In this document: in pieces, positions 59,215-64,000 of the stretch
Numbering within the stretch: position 1 is the stretch's first letter
Layout: every line of letters starts with the position of its first letter
Assembly (NCBI RefSeq): GCF_028858725.1
Contig: NC_084773.1
Span: 22,576,850 to 22,640,849 of the forward strand
Source of the DNA: Colius striatus
Taxonomy: Eukaryota > Chordata > Aves > Coliiformes > Coliidae
Direction of reading: 5' to 3'
Length of the DNA stretch: 64,000 nt
Made by a program: the position numbers and the translations under genes
Notes under the pieces: generated by a model
Databases searched by the model: none
The model's input: only the letters and a program-made list of their open reading frames with translations
Told to the model about the DNA's origin: nothing

Positions 59215-61670
59215 GGAATAGTGGGGGCGTGGTCTGCTGAGGGGGAACTGGAGACTGGCGGGGTTCTGAGGGGAAAAGCGCGGGCTTGGCGGAGTCTGCA
59301 GTGGAAAAGTGGAGGTTCGGTGGGGTTTTGAGGGCGAAAGTGGGGTTTTGATGGGGTTCTGAGGGGAAAAGTGGAGTTTTGAGAGGAAAAGTGGGGGGTT
59401 TGTGAATTTCTGAGGAACAAGTGGGAATTTGGAGGAGCTTGGAGGGGAAAAGTGGGGTTTGGTGGAGTGTTGAGGGGAAAAGTGTTTTTTTTGTGGGGTT
59501 CTGAGGGGAATAAAGGTTTTTGTAGAGCTTTAAGGAGAAAAGAGTGGGGTTGGTTGTCTGGTGAGGGGGAACAGTGAAGATTGGTGGGGTTCTGAGGGGA
59601 AAAGTGGGGGTTTGGTGGAGTGTTGAGGGGAAAAGTGGGGATTTTGTGGGGTTCTGAGGGGAATAAAGGTTTTTGTAGAGCTTTAAGGAGAAAAGAGTGG
59701 GGTTGGTTGTCTGCTGAGGGGGAACAGTGGAGATTTGTGGGGTTCTGAGGGGAAAAGTGGGGTTTTGGTGGAGTGTTGAGAAGAACAGTGGGTTTTACTG
59801 GAGTTTTGAGGGGAAAAGTGGGGGTTTGGTGCAGTTTTGAGGGGGAAAGAGGGGGTTTGGTGGAGTGTTGAGAAGAAAAGTGGTTTTTTGGTGTGGTTCT
59901 GAGGGGAATAAAGGTTTTTGTAGAGCTTTAAGGAGAAAAGAGTGGGGTTGGTGGTCTGCTGAGGGGGAACAGTGGAGATTTGTGGGGTTCTGAGGGGAAA
60001 AGTGGGGATTTGGTGGAGTCTGGAGTGGAAAGGTGGAGATTCAGTGGGTTTTTGAGGGCAAAGTGGGTTTTTAATGGGGTTCTGAGGGGAAAAGTGGAGT
60101 TTTGGTGGAGTTTTGAGAGGAAAAGTGAGGGGTTTTGTGAATTTCTGAGGAACAAGTGGGAATTTGGAGGAGCTTGGAGGGGAAAAGTGGGGGTTTGGTG
60201 GAGTGTTGAGGGGAAAAGTGTTTTTTTTGTGGGGTTCTGAGGGGAATAAAGGTTTTTGTAGAGCTTTAAGGAGAAAAGAGTGGGGTTGGTTGTCTGCTGA
60301 GGGGGAACAGTGGAGATTTGTGGGGTTCTGAGGGGAAAAGTGGGGGTTTGGTGGAGTCTGGAGTGGAAAGGTGGAGGTTCAGTGGGTTTTCAGAGCGAAA
60401 GTGGGTTTTTGATGGGGTTCTGAGGGGAAAAGTGGGGTTTTGGTGGAGCGTTGAGGGGAAAAGTGGGGTTTTAGTGGAGTTTGGAGTGAAAAAGTGGCGA
60501 TTTGGTGAATTTTTGAGGGTAAAAGGTTTTCGGTGTGGTTCTGAGGGGAAAAATGGGTTTTGGTGGAGTTTTAAGAAGAAAAGAGTGGGGTTGGTTGTCT
60601 GGTGAGTGGGAACAGTGGAGATTGGTGGGGTTCTGAGGGGAAAAGTGCGGGCTTGGTGGAGTCTGGAGTGGAAAAGTGGAGGTTTGAGAAGAAAAGTGGG
60701 GATTTGGTGGACTTAAGAGGAACAAGTGGGATTTTGGAGGAGCTTTGAGGGGAAAAGTGGAGTTTTGGTGGGGTTTTTAGATTAAAAGTGTGGGTTTGGT
60801 GTATTTTTAAGGGCAAATGTGGGATTTTGTGGACTTTGGAGTGGTAAAGTGTGGGTTTGGTGGATATTTGGGGCAAAAGCGGGGTGTCTTGTGGTTCTGA
60901 GGGAAAAAAGAGAGGGTTTGGTGGTCCACTGAAAGGAAAATGAGTTTTTGTGGAGTTTTAAGGGGAAAAGTGGGGTTTTGGTGGGGTTTTAAGATGAAAA
61001 ATGCAGTTTTGGTGGAGTTTTCAGATGAAAAGTGGAGTTTTGGTGGAGTGTTGAGGGGAAAAGTGTGGTTTTAGTGGACCTTGGAGTGAAAAAGTGGAGA
61101 TTTGGTGGATTTTTGAGGGCAAAAGTGGGTTTTTTGTGGGATTCTGAGGAGAAAAAGGGTTTTTTGTAGAGTTTTAAGGAGAAAAGAGGGGCGTTGGAGT
61201 TCTGCTGAGTTGGAAAAGATGCAGATTGGTGGGGTTCTGAGGCACCAGTGGGATTTTGGGGGAACTTTGAGGGGAAAAGTGGAGTTTTGTTGGTGTTTTC
61301 AGATGACAAGTGTGGTTTTAGTGGAGTTTGGAGTGAAAAAGTGGAGGGTTGGTGGATATTTGAGGGCAAAGGTGGGTTTTTGATGGGGTTCTGAGGGGAA
61401 GATGGGTTTTTGTGGAGTGTTGAGGAGAAAAGTGGTGCTTTGGTGGGGTTCTGACAAAAAAGTTGGGCTTTGGTGTAGTTTTGAGGGGAAAAGTGAGCTT
61501 TTTGTGAGTTTTGAAGGGAAATGTTGGGGTTTGGTGGAGTTTTAAGGGGGAAAAAGTGGGATTTTGGTGGAGTTCTGAGGGGAAAATTGGGGAGGTGATT
61601 TGAGGGAAAAAAAAGTAGTGTTTTTGTGGTGGTATTTGGACAAAAAGATAGAATATTGGGGTTTTGGTGG
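59215..61670. repeat. G/T-rich minisatellite, copy B
   Basis: Equivalent of 9985-13665, about 1.2 kb shorter; several whole 155-165 bp units present in copy A between 10.6 and 12.6 kb are absent. From 60675 onwards it pairs closely with 12675 onwards. Confidence 0.9.
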
Positions 61671-61704
61671 TGAAATCTCTACCAGGAGGCTGCAGTGAGC
61701 TGGA

Positions 61705-61994
61705 GGTCGGTCTCTGCTCCCAGCTAGTGAGTGACGGGCCAAGAGGAAAGGGGCTCAGGGTGCCCCAGGGGAGGTTGAGGCGGGAGCTGAGGCAGAACTG
61801 TTTCCCTGAGAGGGGTGTCAGCCGCTGTGCCAGGCTGCCCGGGAAGCTGGGGGAGTGCCCAGCCCTGGAGGGACCCCGAAGCCCTGGAGCTGAGGTGCTG
61901 AGGGCTGTGGGTCAGTGGTAGCCGTGGCAGGGTGAGGGCTCAGGGCTGGGCTCCAGCAGCTCAAAGGGCTTTTCTAACCCAAATGATTCTGTGG
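61705..61994 (+). mobile_element. CR1 LINE 3' tail, copy B, second
   Basis: Same insertion as 13698-13986; scattered base changes (for example GGCGGGAGCTGAGG). Confidence 0.85.
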
Positions 61995-62008
61995 TTTGCT
62001 CCCTGCAG

Positions 62009-62162
62009 CTGTGGCATCATCACAGATGCCAGTCCTGGGTCGCTCAGCACCATCTGCTGCCACGGCCTCCGCGGCCGCTACGTCACCGTCACCATCCTGG
62101 GCCGGGAGGAGCAGTTCACTCTCTGTGAGGTCGAGGTCTACACTGTCCACCCCGAGCCATGA
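62009..62162 (+). CDS. F-type lectin terminal exon, copy B
   Basis: Same acceptor and same 50 residues as 14001-14154, ending VEVYTVHPEP and TGA at 62160, followed by AATAAA at 62262. No difference in coding sequence from copy A was seen. Earlier exons of the lectin domain are again not visible to the left. Confidence 0.8.
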
Positions 62163-62261
62163 GGGGCTTTTAAGGGGGACAAGGTGAGGAGTTTCCCCCC
62201 TGGCACCAGGACCCTCTGACATCAGATGCCCCTGGAGGCTCCCTGTCGTCAGAACCACCCT

Positions 62262-62267
62262 AATAAA
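62262..62267 (+). terminator. AATAAA polyadenylation signal of the lectin, copy B
   Basis: 100 bp after the lectin stop codon, as in copy A. Confidence 0.8.
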
Positions 62268-62284
62268 CATCCCCACGGGGCCTC

Positions 62285-62483
62285 TTTGTGCATCACCATC
62301 CCCATCCCATAGGCTCCAGAGGACCATGGCATCACCATCCGCACCCCGTGGGCTCCACAGGACCATGGCATCACCATCCCCACCCCACAGGCTCCAGAGG
62401 ACCATGACATCACCATCTCCACCCCATGGGCTCCAGAGGACCATGGCATCACCATCCCCACCCCACGGGACCTCCAGCCTCTT
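62285..62483. repeat. About 39 bp minisatellite, copy B
   Basis: Equivalent of 14277-14475; same unit number, several base differences (GACATCACCATCTCC near 62407). Confidence 0.85.
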
Positions 62484-62597
62484 TCCATCACCACCCTTGA
62501 GGCCCATGGGGTTCCACCATCCTCATCCCCACTCTGTGGCTCCCCAGGACCTGTGGTGGCCACCTCGGGGTGGGGGTGGCCGTGGGAGGTCACTCAC

Positions 62598-62734
62598 TCG
62601 CCCATGAAGCCTTTGGAGATGGAGTGGAAGGAGGCGAGTTCCACCGAGTCCAGGTAGGGCGGCCCCATCTCTGTCAGCACCTTCCTGAAGGAGTGGAAGG
62701 CCGAACCCTCAGCATACACGTTGTCCTGGTACAC
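62598..62734 (-). CDS. GPT: GPT exon with PLP lysine, copy B
   Basis: Same exon as 14590-14726, but with the family-like KGFMGE ending where copy A has KGFTGE. The S-x-S-K-G lysine motif and both splice sites are intact. This copy is the better candidate for a working GPT; its remaining upstream exons would lie right of the window. Confidence 0.88.
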
Positions 62735-62817
62735 CTGGAGGAGGGGGGAAACTGGTGGGGTTACCTAGATGTTGGGGTCCACCTCACATACCCCCCGAGT
62801 CTGAGGGTCCCACTCAC

Positions 62818-62897
62818 CTCATCAGCCATGAGGAAGAGCCTCTCCTCGAAGGCGAATTTGATGACGGCCTCAATGCACTGACGGCTCTGGACCTGCC
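62818..62897 (-). CDS. GPT: GPT exon GQVQSR..., copy B
   Basis: Same exon as 14810-14889, ending LFLMADE as expected for alanine aminotransferases, with GTGAGTGG donor. It should receive its 5' neighbour from beyond 64000, across the satellite that starts at 63437. Confidence 0.88.
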
Positions 62898-62907
62898 CTG
62901 GGAGGGG

Positions 62908-63352
62908 GGAGAAGGGGGGAGGTTGGCATAGCGGAGTGGGGGGGTCCAGCCCCACTCCCACCATGGGTTTGGGGGGCCCAGTCCTGCTCCTGATGGGTTT
63001 TGGGGGGCTCAATCCCTTTTCCTGATAGGTTTGGGGGCCCAGTCTTGCTCCCTATGGGTTTGGGGTATGGGCTCAGCCCCACTCCTGATGGGTTTTAGGG
63101 GGCTCAGTCTAGTTTCCCATGGGTATGGGGGGGCTTAGACCCCCTCTCCTGATAGGTTTGGGGGACCCAAACTGCCTCCCTATAGATTTGGGAGGAGAGT
63201 CATCCCCACTCCTGATGGGTTTGGGGGGGCTTAGCCCCTGCTCCTGATGGGTATTGGGGCCTTCACCCCACTCCTAATGGATTTGAGGGGACTCAGTCCC
63301 ACTTCCTATGGCTTTTGGAGGGTCTCGACCCAGTTCTTGGGTATGTTTTGGA
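62908..63352. repeat. Degenerate 45-60 bp repeat, copy B
   Basis: Equivalent of 14900-15345, almost identical. Confidence 0.8.
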
Positions 63353-63436
63353 GGTCTTAGTAGGACCAGTAAAGCACTGGGGGTCTCAGAATGGGACTGG
63401 GAGGGCACTGGGAGCTCACAGCCCTGGTACCAGAAG

Positions 63437-64000
63437 TCCCATCCCAACCTCAGGGTCCCATCCCAGCCCCAGGGTCCTATCCCCAGGGTCCCATCCCAGT
63501 CCCAGGATCCCATCCCATACCTGATATCCCACCCCTGGGGTCCAATCCCACCCCTGGGGTCCCATCCCAGTCCCATCCCATCCCATCCCTGGGGTCCCAT
63601 CCTAACCTCAGGGTCCCATCCCACCCCTGAGATCCCATCCCTGGAGTCCCATCCCATCCCATCCCTGGGGTCCCATCCCATCCCATCCCTGGGGTCCCAT
63701 CCCAACCTCAGAGTCCCATCCCACTCCTGGAGTTCCACCCCTGGGGTCCCATCCCACCCCTGGGGTCCCATCCCAGTCTCATCCCACCCCTGGAGTCCCA
63801 TCCCAGTCCTATCCCGTCCCACCGCTGGGGTCCCATCCCACCGCTGGGGTCCCATCCCACCCCTGGGGACTCATCCCACCCCTGGGGTCCCATCCCATCC
63901 TGTTCCATCCCATCCCACCCCACCCCTGGGGTCCCATCCCACCCCTGGAGACTCATCCCATCCCTGTGGTCCCATCCCATCCCACCCCTGGGGTCCCAAC
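63437..64000. repeat. C-rich satellite, start of second array
   Basis: Units of the same type as 15690-27815 begin at once after GGTACCAGAAG and continue to the window edge. It is in the same place in the GPT intron as the array in copy A. Confidence 0.95.

Larger units (their letters stand above)
50035..63436 (+). repeat. Duplicated block, copy B
   Basis: Second copy of 1-15430, same strand. It is about 2 kb shorter, almost all of it lost from three minisatellites (matching 2080-2690, 7916-9700 and 9985-13665). Exon boundaries, promoter sites, CR1 tails and poly(A) signals are all conserved. Here the block follows the end of ARHGAP39, as in the human gene order. Confidence 0.95.

Overview
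The window looks like a piece of a bird genome, probably a very GC-rich microchromosome. The support is two kinds of CR1-type LINE tail, an LTR beginning TGTCCTGGTTT as seen in avian endogenous retroviruses, and exons of vertebrate genes lying in the same relative order and orientation as the human 8q24.3 block ARHGAP39 - C8orf82 - LRRC14 - GPT (inverted here). No complete gene is present. Real coding sequence adds up to under 3 kb; nearly everything else is minisatellite or satellite DNA, and the very long open frames in it are by-products of repeats whose units lack stop codons.

Layout. (1) 1-15430, copy A of a duplicated block: minisatellites, two C8orf82 exons (+), a CR1 tail, a damaged LRRC14 exon (-), a 1.8 kb C-rich minisatellite, a CpG-rich two-way promoter, a 3.6 kb G-rich minisatellite, a second CR1 tail directly followed by the last exon of an F-type lectin (+), then two GPT exons (-). 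(2) 15690-27815, a C-rich satellite with a roughly 4 kb higher-order repeat and two inverted blocks, filling a GPT intron. (3) 27845-28088, one more GPT exon (-). (4) 28100-44075, a G-rich satellite of about 20 bp units that changes near 42 kb to a unit of about 26 bp; it holds a short TTAGGG run. (5) 44076-48440, less repetitive DNA with old diverged duplications, a solo LTR and a short tandem array. (6) 48445-48639, the last coding exon of ARHGAP39 (+). (7) 49216-50034, minisatellite leading into (8) 50035-63436, copy B of the block in (1), in the same order and strand, followed by (9) the start of the same C-rich satellite up to 64000.

Copies A and B match almost base for base outside the minisatellites, whose copy numbers differ. 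Each copy carries its own damage: copy A has two amino-acid changes at conserved positions of GPT, copy B has a one-base frameshift and two substitutions in LRRC14. The simplest reading is a direct tandem duplication with a unit of about 48-50 kb running from the end of ARHGAP39 to inside GPT, or alternatively an assembly that placed two haplotypes in series. The genes are unrelated housekeeping or defence functions (RhoGAP signalling, an uncharacterised UPF0598 protein, an LRR protein of NF-kB and ubiquitin control, a fucose-binding lectin, alanine aminotransferase); they share a neighbourhood, not a pathway.
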